This document shows positions 27,363 through 39,324 of a DNA stretch of 64,000 nt, piece after piece. Each line of letters opens with the position of its first letter. The first letter of the stretch is position 1. The DNA comes from Theobroma cacao. Its lineage: Eukaryota; Streptophyta; Magnoliopsida; Malvales; Malvaceae. Under the pieces are notes generated by a model. The model had not been told where the DNA came from and did not search any database. It saw only the letters and a program-made list of their open reading frames with translations. The stretch lies in the NCBI RefSeq assembly GCF_000208745.1, contig NC_030852.1, forward strand, positions 33,830,803 through 33,894,802. Reading direction: 5' to 3'. The translations under genes and the position numbers were made by a program.

Positions 27363-27486
27363 TCCTCTATTCAATTCTTTTTTCCTTTTTTTATAAATTT
27401 CCAAATTTAACTACAGCACCAACTTTCTCTGCAATTTTATTCATTTGTTGGCTGAAATGAATAAATTGTCAGCTGGATGATGATGG

Positions 27487-27530
27487 TGGTGAGTGGTGAG
27501 TGGCGAGTGGCGAGTGGCGAGTGGCGAGTG
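27487..27530. repeat. 7-bp minisatellite (GTGGYGA)n
   Basis: About six tandem copies of GTGG(T/C)GA lie in an intergenic region. The run is slightly imperfect at its left end, where T replaces C. Confidence 0.9.
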
Positions 27531-30500
27531 TATGTACAGGGTCGCTGCTCAAGCATTAGAGGAAGAAGAGGAAATTAACAATATATTGTCCCAGTTTTAC
27601 TAAGTCAAAGCAGACAAAGCAGTCAGGAAGTTCTACTCAATTTCCTTTTCAGATTCGGAAATGATGTCCTTTGCATGTGGGTTTTTCCACACTTTTACAG
27701 CAAGTTGTCTTTTCCTCTACTCTTGATAATTCGAATTGACTACAATTTGTTAAGAGTACAAAATTAAAATATTCATCAATATTCAATTACTAGACCTCTG
27801 GATCCTACCTATGGCTGTGAACTTTCCCATTGTTATGTAGAAGCGGAGAGAAGATCATAGGAATGGGGAAGCAATTAAGGACGAATGGAAGATGGCAAGA
27901 GTTTCCTCCTCCATTTAACAATTTGGAAGAAAAAAGGTTGAAAAATATTTATCCAATTTATTAAACTTAGTTCTTCACAATGGTAAGATGAATGCATTTT
28001 TTCTTTTAATGAGACGTTACATTCAATTATTGGATGCATTGAATGTAAATATATATCAAAGAAGAAATGGAAGAGAGAGAGGCAGAAAATCAATATAATC
28101 CAAAAAGACAAGAAATGAAGAAACAAATGCATGTGCAGTGAATTTGATATTGATTGTTTTTCAATTTTCAGTGTTTGTGTTAGTTTTTGGTACAGAAACA
28201 TAAATGAAATATTATATGTTATATCCAACGATTACCTATAATTAATTCTATCCAATTTAGGATTAAATATTTTCAAAAAATTTTTTATTTGAACATAAAT
28301 TCTAACAGAAAAATAAGTGTATCTTACATCACGGGTTAAGTTTCTTACTGGCGCCTGTTAGTAAAAAAACACAAAAATATGCCACGTGTCAGCTTTGAGG
28401 GAAAGACTTCAATAATATGAAAATTGTAAGTGGGAGTATTATACAAAATTGGGGTTTTTTTTTTCTTTCTCAATTTGATTTTTTTGAGAGATTTTGATAA
28501 TTAGGATGAAGTTTGTAATTGTGAGTGAGTGATTTTGTAATTATGGAGATTAGGATGATGATGGATGGAAGAGATTAACATGAAAATTTTTGATAAACTG
28601 ACTTTAATGGAGTGTAGGAGTGCATATGATATTTGGGTCTTTTTTTTTTTTTTGGTTTTCTAGAAATGATAATAGCTTGATTGCTTGGGAAGGAAAAAGA
28701 AAAAAGTAAATAGAAAAGAAAATTATGATCGCCCCTTTTTTGGTTTAGACTTTTTTTATATATATATTTTTTTATACATGACGTGTTAGTCCGACGAAAT
28801 ATTATATGTCACATATCTTAATAATTGATCAAAATATGATAAAATCATTATAGGGGTCAAGTTTTTTACGCAATTAAACAAAAATGTATAAGATACGTTT
28901 TAAATGAAAGCAATTCGAGAATATTTATTTTTAAATCGAATAAAAATAAAAAAAAATTATCTTAAGATGAGACATTTCATAAAGATTGGATCTTGATCCA
29001 AGCAATTAGATTAAATTTTAATAAATCCAATCACCCCGAAAATTTATTTGAAATTTTCTTTTCAAGTGATAAATTAAAAAAAAAAATTTCCTTTCCTTTC
29101 TAACGAATAACAGGTAATATTGGATCATTGGAAATGGTCGTCAGTAGCATAAATTATCCGCTTGACTGACTTGGGAAAACCTTTAGGGCGACCGGATGTG
29201 AATGCCCTGGACACTCTTTGCTTTACTTTTATGACACCAGCATTTTCTATGCGCAACTGGATTTTATTCAAGGACCGTTTCCACTCTTCAATATCGTCCT
29301 CAAAGTTTATTCATTGGTTTTTATTGGAGGAAAGCACAATATATATACATATTTATATAATTATAATTGAGCGAAAATATTTAATTACTCTTCTAGAAAA
29401 GATTAATGAACGATTATAAATTCTGGAAATTTCAACACCAAAGACTAAAGGATGAAAAAAGTGTCACGCATCATTGTCACCCGGTGCGGCGCAATACTAA
29501 AATATGAATTATATATATATCCAGTAAAGAGGTTCAACAAAAAGACATTAAAATTCTCCTATGAGGACAAAAAAAAAAAGGTATTTCGAAGCCTACTTTT
29601 GCCGATTTCAAATTTTTTAACAAGAGTAAAGTGTGGCTACTTATTACAAAGTTAATTTTGTTGTGATTTTAAAGTTGCAAATTGTTTGAATATTTGAAAT
29701 TGAGATGATAACAAGTTAGTGGCCAATTAATTAATGTATATACTCAAAGGAAAAAAAAATACAAAAGTGACCAATAAAGTAATAGAAAAACCTTACATAA
29801 AATAGTCTTTTCTTTTCTGTAGACTAAAAGACTTAAAGCTATTTATGATCGTGGGTAGGCACGACTAAGTTTCATGAAATTGTATTACACTTCGCTGTAA
29901 AGTCAAGAGAAATGTTTTAAATTGAATGCACAGATTGTTACGGATTACGGCCAGATACCATTAAAAAAGGGCCAAAAAGAAAGAGCAGAAACCAGAATTT
30001 CATGGAAATGCCTAACTCCATGCCAACTTTTTAATGTGTATTTTGTCAAAAATGTCGGCTGAAAATATGTCGATGCAGCAGGCACCAGACAACTCAAAAA
30101 CAGGATTTTTCCAGAGGAAACAGTCAAAGCAGAAGAAGCAGTGGGATATCTTGGCATGATCAACTGCTAGGTAGCTAGTTGACATATCAAAGTTTCCACA
30201 AACGTGACTCACACAATGAACTCCATTACTGCACAGCAGAGCCTAAAGCAGATAGTTGGATTTGAACTTTAAAGGGTAGAATATATGGTTTGGTGGGAGC
30301 TGCAGGAAAGGGTAGCCACAAACGTTTTAAGGCTTTATTGTACTTTTATGAACAGCTTGGACCCTTTGGAAATTTTAAGCCTTGTGCACCCCACTGGTAG
30401 TTCATCAGCCCTTTTCTCTCTTTCTTTTTGTTTTTTGTTGAAGTAAAGTTGCGGGCTAATACAGTTTCGAGGTTACCTTTGTCCTCTCATTTCCAACAAT

Positions 30501-32510
30501 TCCCACTTTTATAGAGATATGCTGTTTGATTATAGCAAAGACCAAGACCTTAATGTCAGGTGGGGAATCTGTTTCTGGTTTTATTTTCTTCTTTTCCTTA
30601 GATCAATCATTAATTAATAAAAAATTTTGTTGTTTTTTATTTGAATAAGGAAATATCATAGTATTTAACACATAGAATATTAGTATAAAATGAAACCTGA
30701 AGGCCAGAACTCTTTCAGCAACTTCCTGGAACAGTTCAGTATCCTGCCCCAGCTAACTATTTGGGCTCTGGAAATGAAACACCAGATTTGGGCCTCACCT
30801 TAGATCAACCAGATTTAAGACTGCCCTTAGTGGGCTCATTATAAGCAGACTGGATGACTAGGTGTTCTTTTTGGGCCTAGAGAATCTGCTTGGAAAAAAA
30901 TCATGTAATGTAACTTTTGGTGGTTGGAAGAGTCAAATTTTCATGTCCATTATTTATTTTATTGATAAATTAGCTCCTTTGTTATATCATACTTAACAAG
31001 TGACTCCTTTTTATTCCATACATCTTATATTAAGATTCAAAGTTTGCATGAAGATTAATGTTTTTTAGGCTCTCTAAAATTGTGGAATCTGGGCAAATTT
31101 AGCAACGCTGATGTCCAATAGGACTGCTGCGTTGCGTTGCGGTCAAGAATCACTTTAGCATTCACGGAAGAGTATATAATAGTAATTTAGTAGAAGAGAA
31201 GAACATAGTAGTGGTCAAGAAGGCTCTTTGAGACTTTGCCTCTCGCTCTCCAGTCCTGTATCAGAAAGAAGAGAAAGTTGCACAATGCGCTCTTGACTTT
31301 GACTAGCTGGCAACATCCGGAGGATGATAATTTTTTGTCAGGCGCCGTGAGCGTATTTTTCCAAAATATAGATAAGATAAAACACTGTTAGAATGTTTTA
31401 GTTAGATACATTCTGAAGTCAACAACAGTAGTTAATCTTCTTCATCTGCTTCGTGTACAGCTAAACTGCACCAACCCATGAGGCACGTGTTAGTTGCATT
31501 ACCATCGACGGAGCAACAGCCGTTCTAAAGGTAGGAAGCTCATTTTCACAAAGCTCCTTTTAGAAATCCCCCACGTTTAACATGCCAAAACCTATATATC
31601 GATAGAGAGAGAACGAAAAGAACTTTCAAAAGCAACATGCAACCATAGCTACTTAACAATACAATTATTATGACCAAAAAAAAAAAAACAATACAATTAT
31701 TAAAAGAAAATTTCATGGCGAATAACACATTTCAAATCTCATGTGAATTCCATAATCATGGTACTTGGTGTAAATAATATTACACTTATAAGGTCAAAAA
31801 GTAATATATAGCAAGATTTTCCGAATCTAGTAGTTACTTTTTTTGTATGATTAAATGACACCTCATGATCTTCTTAAGCTTAATTAAGGCGTCGATTTAT
31901 CCCCACACACAAAGAATACCACAAGGCTACAAGCTTATCTGGTTCTTGCGTAAATGATAAAATTTTCTGATTACAAGCACAAATATGTATTGTTTATTCA
32001 TTGCATTCGGAATTTGAAAAGAACAATCTAATATATATATATATATATATCTCCGCCGGAGGAATGCAATAAGAAATTTTATTTAGATTTGTTCATCAAT
32101 ATTGTACAAAGATTTCCATGTTTTAAATGGATAAATAATTGACCATCGCTAAAATATTCTAACTTTCCATCAACCTCTGGTTAATCTTCAGGAACAGCCA
32201 ACTGAATTGGGAAACCCATCTTGGGTGGCCCTTCGTTTTGACTTTCGGCATTTAAATCACGCTCAATGTCAAGGCGGTGTCGTTTGATCTTTAATGTTCC
32301 GTGTGCTTTTACAACATCGCTCTCCTTTGACTCCCCACCGAAGGGGCTTCAAATTCCAGAAGCAACCAGAAGAAGTGCTTCCCCACGCCACGCGTCGGTT
32401 TACCAACACGTGATTCCTCGCAACACGCTCCCGTGGGACCACGCTCCTCCTCCTCCTCATCATTACCATCCTCTCTTTAAAAATCAAATACAATAAATAA
32501 TCTCTTTTAA

Positions 32511-33559
32511 TCATTTCCCAAGCTCCAGCCACGCAGTGTCCTGATCATCAGTCTTCCCATCCAACGGCTCTGCCTTAACCTCGGACCCAGGCTCAATATC
32601 CTGCTGCTGCACTTGGTTTTTATTCTGCTCCTCATCGTCTTCCTCCCTCCTCAAGCGCTTCACCCCAATGGAAACTCCGAACAACTTCGGCGTCACATCG
32701 TCCGCCTCCTCTTCCATCGCCATCGCCCCCTTCGAACCACCATCCTCTGCCGTTCCGGCGGAATTCCTCGCCGGCAGAAGATCCAAAGCCTTTCCTTCCG
32801 CCAAATTTGAAGGATTCTCCAACTGACCGGAGGCATAATTCGTCATCAAAGTTAATATATTATTACACAATCCCTTCAACTGAGTCAACTCATGGTTCAG
32901 CTGCATGTTTTCTTTTCTAAGCCTCTCGTTCTCCTCTAAAAGCTCCGGCGTTGTCGTGCAGCTCGTGGTCTGATGTACAACGGCAACGACGGGAGGCGAG
33001 TTCGACGAAATAACCTGCTCATCGGAATTCGATGGGGAGACCTTACAAGGAACCGCCGCAACGGTCACTGTCGCGGAAGCAGCAGCCGCAGCAGGAGTTA
33101 TTTTCCGACGCTGTATGTCTCGGAGAAGTCCTTTTTCGCCTCTTCGAAAACAATCGTTCGCGAACTCCCATCGATCCGGCACCACCTTTCTAAATCCCTA
33201 GCAGCATACGAACAAATAATTAATTTTTCTAATCAACTAATTATAATTAAAAACTTAATTAAACTGATTATGAAACTATTATCTTCATTTTTAACACTTA
33301 CATAAGTGTTGAGTTGGCGGACGAAGCTAGAGAAGTTGTTATGTTTGAAGTACTTAGGGAGCAAATCACGGGCGAATTCAGCGGGGCGCCAAACGATAAA
33401 AGTCGATCCATCGTCGTTCCATGAAATCAAGTCATCAACGGAGGGATCATCGACGAGTTGATAGGTTTTCGTAAGGAACGGAGTCGGTAAAGATCGTTGC
33501 GAGTCACTGGCGGCACTGGTGGGGGATTCGCAGGGTTGGTCGGCCGGCAATGGTGCCAT
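32511..33559 (-). CDS. HSFB2B: Class-B heat stress transcription factor, HSFB2b type
   Basis: The product is a 314-residue nuclear DNA-binding repressor that binds heat shock elements. Two exons are read on the minus strand, 33559-33302 and 33197-32511. The single 104-bp intron splits the DNA-binding domain after QLNTY, the position conserved in plant HSFs. The DNA-binding domain covers residues about 25-118 ([14 protein letters not shown] through [12 protein letters not shown]). A coiled-coil oligomerisation region lies at about 171-204 ([19 protein letters not shown]) and lacks the long insert of class A. The repression motif KLFGV is at about 257-261, followed by a basic nuclear-localisation patch KRLRR. 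No class-A activation motif is seen. Length, the KLFGV tetrapeptide and the Ala-rich linker place it in HSFB2b. Heat shock elements upstream suggest heat induction by class-A HSFs. In Arabidopsis HSFB2B lies next to the DUF810 gene, as it does more loosely here. Confidence 0.95.
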
Positions 33560-33583
33560 GGGGTTCGGCGCTAGATCCGAACC

Positions 33584-34059
33584 CTACAAAACCGGAACTC
33601 TCCAGAGAGAGAGATTCCTTTGGCGTGTCTTTAGCTCTTTAACTGGTGATTAATGTAAACTCTAATTAGATCAAACTTAAATAAAAAATTACCCAAATAA
33701 AAAAATCAGCACATAATAATGCTCCGTTTGGTTGCCAAGAAAGTGCGAGAAAAGAAAATATAAATGAAAAAATAGAATATCTAAATATTTCTAGCTGAAA
33801 ATATCTAATTTAGTCAGCCAAATTCAACTACAAAACTTATTTATATAGATTATTCAGATTCACGGAAACGGAAACAGTTTCAAAAGGATTACAGTTTCCT
33901 GCTCCAGTGATCTTTTTGACCTAACTGACGAACAAATGTGATAACATTAATTCGTTTCTTTCATCAAACATAGAGAATATATATTAAAAACGCAAATATT
34001 AAATCTAACAGAGAGACTAAGAGGGTATAGGAGTATTAAAATAAATATTCGCTACCTAC
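33584..34059 (-). other. Possible 5'-UTR intron of the heat shock factor gene
   Basis: On the minus strand a strong donor (CAG, then GTAGGTAG, at 34059 downward) and an acceptor (TTTTGTAG ending at 33584) would remove 476 bases. That leaves a leader exon at about 34060-34200, which is pyrimidine-rich like many plant leaders. This would bring the heat shock elements close to the start of transcription. Inferred from motifs only. Confidence 0.4.
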
Positions 34060-34234
34060 CTGAGAGAAGGCGAAAATTTTCTCACCAACCAAACAGGAAA
34101 CAAGAAACCTGGCTCATGCAATCAGATACCGATTCATCAAATGTTCCAACGCCATAACAGAGTGAAAGACGGCACGTTGAGGGAGAGTGAGGAGGGAGAG
34201 AACGAGAGAGGGAGGAGAAGTTAGGCTTTGTTGT

Positions 34235-34247
34235 TTCTAGAAAGTTC
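34235..34247 (-). promoter_or_regulatory. Perfect heat shock element (proximal)
   Basis: The plus strand reads TTC-TA-GAA-AG-TTC, three perfect alternating units of the HSF-binding consensus. It lies about 680 bases upstream of the HSFB2b start codon. If the proposed leader intron is real, it lies just upstream of the transcript start. Confidence 0.7.
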
Positions 34248-34428
34248 TGGGTGGAGTAAATGATAAGGGGAAGAAAGAGAAATCGTGGGTTCGAGAAGGA
34301 AAGGAAAATAAAAGATAAAAAAAACAATTGAAAGAAAAGATAGAGAAAAGGGGAAAGTACGTGGGACCCACCGCCACACTCGGGAACAAAGGAAGGCGCC
34401 AGAGGGTTGTATTATGTGTTACGGTCTT

Positions 34429-34441
34429 TTCCAGAAACTTC
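34429..34441 (-). promoter_or_regulatory. Perfect heat shock element (distal)
   Basis: TTC-CA-GAA-AC-TTC on the plus strand is a second perfect three-unit heat shock element, 194 bases from the first. A two-unit site, TTC-CA-GAA, follows at 34487-34494. The cluster fits heat-inducible control of the HSFB2b gene. Confidence 0.65.
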
Positions 34442-35965
34442 TCTCTCCTTCTTTCATTTTGATAAGGATAATTCTTTGGTAATAAATTCCAGAAGGCGGT
34501 AAATATTTTCGAATTTTTACGGGTTTTTTTTACAGGGCGATCGTAAGTGGTCTTTATACGTGTCGGAATGGGTGTCCGCTGCTGAAGATAAGGGATTTTG
34601 GGTGGAATAATGAGACGTTGGGACATGATTGGATCACCCGGGTGTGGAGACAGAAAGGGGTCAGTGGTTGAGCCACGTGGAGGATGCGAATAATCATTGT
34701 TGGATTGTATATGGAAAGATATCCTTGCAAGAACTGTCAATTAGGAATTTACCATACAAATTTGATAGTATGTGACAAACCGTCATTGTTTAAAGTGAAT
34801 AGGTTACTAAGGACTCTTGGATAAGACTAAATCGGGTTAAAATAAGGAAGTATGGTAATCATTTAGTTCATCAAATTTACGAGTTCGACTTCCCTTTATT
34901 AATTATTGATTTATGATCTTTAATATACTTATTAATTACGTATATGTATTGATTATATTTGATAAATAAAAATCGTGATTGATGGTGTATATTAGATGCA
35001 CGTCATAAACTAATTTAATTTCCTTTTAACTCTAAAGGGAAGATAAAATTAGTCCACAAATACCAAAAACTATTAAAGAGTAGTATATAATATTTACTTT
35101 TTCATACATTTGGATGGACAAAGTGACTCCTATATTTCGATTGAAAAGATAACAATTGTTATGCTAATTAAACTTAAATTGGTTTTAGTCTTACTTTAAT
35201 TTACAATATGAACCATATTTTAAGTTTGTGATGAAATCTTTGAGTAGAAAATTATGGTCAGTTTTCACTGTGCTAAAACTAAATTAATTCTGAAGATTCC
35301 GCCAACATCTGGGTAAAACAGTCCTTGACATGTTCATTTTATTGCTGTCAGCTGTGTTCTCTTTGAAAAATAGATATGTGCTATTTTATGTCGGTTCTTT
35401 GGTACTATATACACCACCTAGTGTTAGGTTGCCGTGTTAAAGGAGACAGCCGCGTAGCTGTTTTGTGTTGTTATTTCCCTTTCTTGGATTACAGCAATGA
35501 TTCACGTACGTAGGGCATGCACGTTGAGCTTTTCCCAGCTCATTGAGCAATCTTCTGAAGCTAAATTTTGACTAGTAATCCAATAACCTTGTTTGTTTGA
35601 TTTGGAGTGAACTACATGATTACTTGGGACCATAGGCGTATGCATCGTTTACCTCAAAGTCAAGCCTTGGAGATTTGCTTAAAGATCAGATACAATCAAT
35701 CAGAAAAAATGATGGTTCAGATTTTACACAACTCTAGCTTTCTAGTTAATATATTCAAAGTCTATGGTTCATTTCAACAAGGATTCATTGGGCGTGGATT
35801 CCTGTTTCTATTTGCTGGTCCAGTCAAAATTGTATAGAAATTTTAACAAGTTAATGATTAAGATATCATTAACAAAATCTTTCAACAAATGGCTAACCAT
35901 GATTGCTAGGTTTTGATGAGGCTTTCAAGATAAGCAAATGTGGTTGTTGAGGGAAACTCAGATCA

Positions 35966-36847
35966 TCAATATTCCTCAATGTCAATTATTCGCAGAATTT
36001 CATCACTATCCTCTATATGTATTTCTCTTGCTTTGATACTAAGACTCGAACACGAACCAGAGTTATGTATTCCTTTATTGTGCTCATCATTGAGAAAGCA
36101 GAGCTCTTGTTGCAGTTCTTTCACTTTCTTGAACTCGTCATAATGTGCTCTCCTGCTCTCCGTAAAGCTCGCATCATCTCTTTGCTTTGCAAAACCTGAA
36201 ATTAAGCAAGTTTCAATACTGTTACAAATATTACAAGCAAATCATGCCAGATTAACCAACAACTAAGTATGAAACAAGGGGAGAAAGGGGTTACAATGAA
36301 GAGATTAGATAATTTATGTTTTAATTCATGTCTTTTTAACAATGTAGTTGCTTATAGATAATTCCAGCACCTTGATCTTTCTCCCCTGTTTCACCCTCTT
36401 CACCAGACGATGCCCATCCCCCAAAAGGACTAAAGTGCTTTTGACTCAGAGCAACTTTACTTAGAGCATTCCTTAGGGCTTCAGCATGTGCAGCATAGTC
36501 AATGGTTTTAGCAGTACCTGGTGTAGCAGAAGGAAAACCTACAAAAACCAAATAGTATAATGTCTGAACTAATCAAGATATCTTTCAAATCCCACCAAGC
36601 AGAAAGCTGCAAATTGAGAACAAAAGATCACCTTACCATCTTCTTCAATCATTGGATGATATGGTGTTTTAGGTTCATCGATTTTTTTCCTTACTACTTT
36701 ATTTGCTTCAATTTCACTGAGATTAGCTTCATTCCATCTTACACGCCCCCTAACCCAAAATGGAGATGATATCAGTAAATGCAGTTTTATTTTTCAAATA
36801 GGCAAAAGAGACCTCATTTGAATTCTCCTAGTTAACCAGTACCTCAT
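35966..36847 (-). CDS. Protein phosphatase 1 inhibitor-2 (IPP-2 family)
   Basis: The product is a 171-residue, probably disordered protein that binds and inhibits type-1 protein phosphatase (TOPP in plants). Four exons are read on the minus strand: 36847-36843, 36749-36637, 36538-36371 and 36195-35966; the phases chain and stop at TGA. Exon 1 codes only for Met plus two bases of Arg, so the start is easily missed. The N-terminus [19 protein letters not shown] matches plant inhibitor-2, with the hallmark [12 protein letters not shown] near residues 25-36. The acidic middle ([10 protein letters not shown]) comes next. The third hallmark, [11 protein letters not shown], is in exon 4 and corresponds to the HYNE helix that blocks the phosphatase active site in the animal protein. 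The acidic C-terminus ends IDIEEY. A read-through of exon 3 would end in [11 protein letters not shown] and lose the inhibitory helix. The basic replacement of the usual KGILK site is normal for plants. Confidence 0.9.
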
Positions 36848-38714
36848 TTTATTCTCAAAGGTTATGGAAACAAGTAGAGAAGATAATTGATTTTGTCTGA
36901 TACTTTTGAGTCAAAAACCTATCCCCAGGGATACACTAGCTACCAAAGAAGGCAATATGAAACTTAGCTTATAACGTCAGTAACAGCCATTTCAAGAAGC
37001 AATCCAGTTCAGAATCTGTTTTTTTTTTTTACTTCTACCAACCATTCCCAAGTTCTTATCAGTCTCTAGCTGTTTTTCTTGCCCTTATTCTTCTGTTTCT
37101 TTCTTCTTCAAATTTGAATTCCCTTGACAATGTTTTAACTACTCCTCCTCTAAGTCAAATTATGTACTGTTATTCAATAATGAAGCCAAAATTACCAATA
37201 ATGTAACTTTCATACCAAGTTTAGCAGACAGCAGTAATGTCTTGGTAGCCCCTATATCAGGAATTCATAATTAATGTGTAATTGAATGTGATTGGCCCAA
37301 AGACTTCCCATTCTTTTCCAACATCATACACCATCAAAACCCCATGTTTTGGCCAAACCATGTTTTAAGTTTTTTATACCTTGATGCTCGTTTAAATCAA
37401 CATAAATTTGATATTTCTCATGTTTCTATAATAACAGCCAGTTTCATCATAATTTAGAGCCTAGAAACACCATAGAAAAGCCAAAAAAAAAAAACCAAAA
37501 CATGCAATACGAAAACGCTTTTAAACAGATTGAGCCGACAAAAACAGAGAAAACTGATATATATAAATTAAAATCTGAATGGCAGAACAGAGGCATAAAA
37601 AATTACTTCAATCTTTTCATGCTGGAAATGGCTGCTTTTGATTCTGACAGAGCAAGCGGATAACCCAAGAAGGATTCACTTAAAAAGAAGATTAATTAGA
37701 GAGGCAAACTCTTGAATGCCATCATTCAGAATATATCTAAACTTGCATCGAGCTTGATCGTAACACTAGGGAAAGAAATATGAACGAACTGTCTTGATCA
37801 AGATTAAGAAAGGAAGAGAAAAAAGAAGTGCGGAATGGGTAAGAGAAAGAAAAGACAGGGATCGAATGTGAACCCACAACTGGTGAAAAGAACCAGGTAC
37901 TTGAAATTAACTTTGGTTTCTTTTCATTGCTTTAGCATCTTTGTTTGTTCCATTTTCTCAGGGTCCCCACGTTCTCTATTATCAACCTCAGTGAAATTAT
38001 ATCACTTTTTTGTTCTTGCAAGAAGAAGCAGAGAGTGATAGACACAGAGGTCGTGTTAGGCAACTGCTACGTTTCCTCCTCTTTTTTTAGTTGGAACAAG
38101 AGACAACTCTGGAATGTTCGGGGGGAGAGGACACAGAGGATGCCGGCGTTTCGGACATCAAACGATGTGTAATAAAAATTGTAAGAATCTACGATATGTT
38201 AATGTAGGTGAAACAGATGAGGAATTTTTTTAAAAAAATTTCTTAGATGAATGAATATATTATTTTTTATATAATTTAAATTTTTATTAATATAACTACA
38301 TTTGATATATAGATTACCTGCTAATTTCAATTTTGTAATTAATTTTATTATTTTACGAAATTTAATGAGATATCGTTGTATATCATGATACGATGACTTT
38401 ATGTTAAGATCATATGCTGCGATCTGAGTTAAGACAAATCCGGTTCAGCTGGTGTTTCATTTTTCTTCGTCGTAACTGGGGCGAGGTGTGCATGGACTGT
38501 TAGCTCTCTTGATGTTGAGCCCAAATTTGGTCCAACCCAAAAACTTCTATCTTTGCCGTGGGCCCGTGGGTAGTCAGCTTACGTCTGTAAGCGCATCGTT
38601 TCTTTATGTTTGCTCTCAAACCAATCCGAAACGTGGCGTAATTGAGCTCCGAGTTTACTCTCACGCAGAGAGCCAGAGAGGCCGCCGGACGCAATTCTAG
38701 CTCTAAGTCTTAAG

Positions 38715-39212
38715 GTAAGTCGCATGGTTTTTTGTTTCTCAATTTTTTCTTGAAAAGGAAATTCTTCAGTCCATTTCTTTATTGCACTTTTCTTGGTATC
38801 CAAACACTCAAATGTTGTTTCTCGTTAGTTTGGCTCTAGTTGAACCTTCTCAGTGAGTTACGGTTCCACTATCTGGCGCTGACATTGCTGTCAAACCGTT
38901 TGATAAAATGCTTCAATCAACAGTGGAATGACTTATATTTATCATTCAAATTGAGTTTCGTTCCTTTACTTTTAAACAAAATTCAATTCCAATCCATTTG
39001 AGAATTCTCTAACATGTTTTCGCTTGCTTGTTATTAAGGAATAAGAGTTCACACTTCAACAGATAGACAAATGCTAACCAGCAAGACCTTTTTTTTTTTC
39101 TTCTATTACCTGCTAGACAGTGTTTGCTGTAGCATGTTTAGAAGCTAGGATGTGTACTTCATATTTCCGTCGATATAGCTCTGACCCTTTTATTCTTGCA
39201 CTGAAACTGCAG
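38715..39212 (+). other. Likely 5'-UTR intron of the RH47 gene
   Basis: A consensus donor (AAG/GTAAGT) at 38715 and an acceptor (AACTGCAG) ending at 39212 would remove 498 bases from the leader of the otherwise intronless helicase gene. Leader introns are common in such plant genes. Inferred from motifs only. Confidence 0.5.
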
Positions 39213-39255
39213 CTTGGGCTTCTGTTTCCAAACTTCGGGAATCCTTGAGCGTCCG

Positions 39256-39270
39256 ATGGTACTGACTTGA
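39256..39270 (+). promoter_or_regulatory. Minimal upstream open reading frame before RH47
   Basis: An ATG at 39256 opens a four-codon frame (Met-Val-Leu-Thr, stop) ending 54 bases before the RH47 start. If it lies in the mRNA leader it could modestly lower translation. It is too short to claim conservation. Confidence 0.35.
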
Positions 39271-39324
39271 GCTATTGCAAAAACAGGGATTCTTTAGTTG
39301 CTGGTCAATAACAGTCAAGCAAAG

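Larger units (their letters stand above)
23973..32510. other. Long AT-rich spacer, no supportable gene
   Basis: This is about 8.5 kb between the C2 gene and the heat shock factor. The left end holds the promoter of the C2 gene and the right end the 3' UTR of the heat shock factor. The rest is AT-rich with short open frames that show no domain, codon bias or splice structure. Visible structure is limited to a 7-bp minisatellite (27487-27530), a 10-bp inverted repeat pair (27221 and 27353) and an (AT)n run (about 32030-32050). Non-coding RNAs cannot be excluded by eye. Confidence 0.5.
33560..35965. other. Upstream region of HSFB2b and 3' flank of the inhibitor-2 gene
   Basis: This region holds the leader, probable leader intron and heat shock elements of the HSFB2b gene up to about 34500. 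AT-rich DNA follows to about 35960 with no supportable gene. The open frame at 34237-34740 (minus) overlaps the heat shock elements, is Ser/Phe/Pro-rich and is most likely chance. Confidence 0.5.
36848..39324. other. Divergent promoter region between inhibitor-2 and RH47
   Basis: This is about 2.5 kb between divergently transcribed genes. On the left are the leader and promoter of the inhibitor-2 gene. On the right is the RH47 leader from about 38600, with a likely leader intron at 38715-39212 (donor TTAAG/GTAAGT, acceptor CTGCAG). The small open frames at about 37835-38170 and 38488-38803 show no domain. Confidence 0.5.

Noticed and set aside
29162..29655. Open frames in the large spacer
   Set aside because: Composition matches random AT-rich DNA; no splice sites or domain support.
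34237..34740. 167-codon open frame on the minus strand upstream of HSFB2b
   Set aside because: It is Ser/Phe/Pro-rich, overlaps the heat shock elements and looks like a read-through of pyrimidine-rich promoter DNA.
37835..38172. Short lysine-rich open frames between inhibitor-2 and RH47
   Set aside because: They lie in the divergent promoter region and have no domain or conserved motif.
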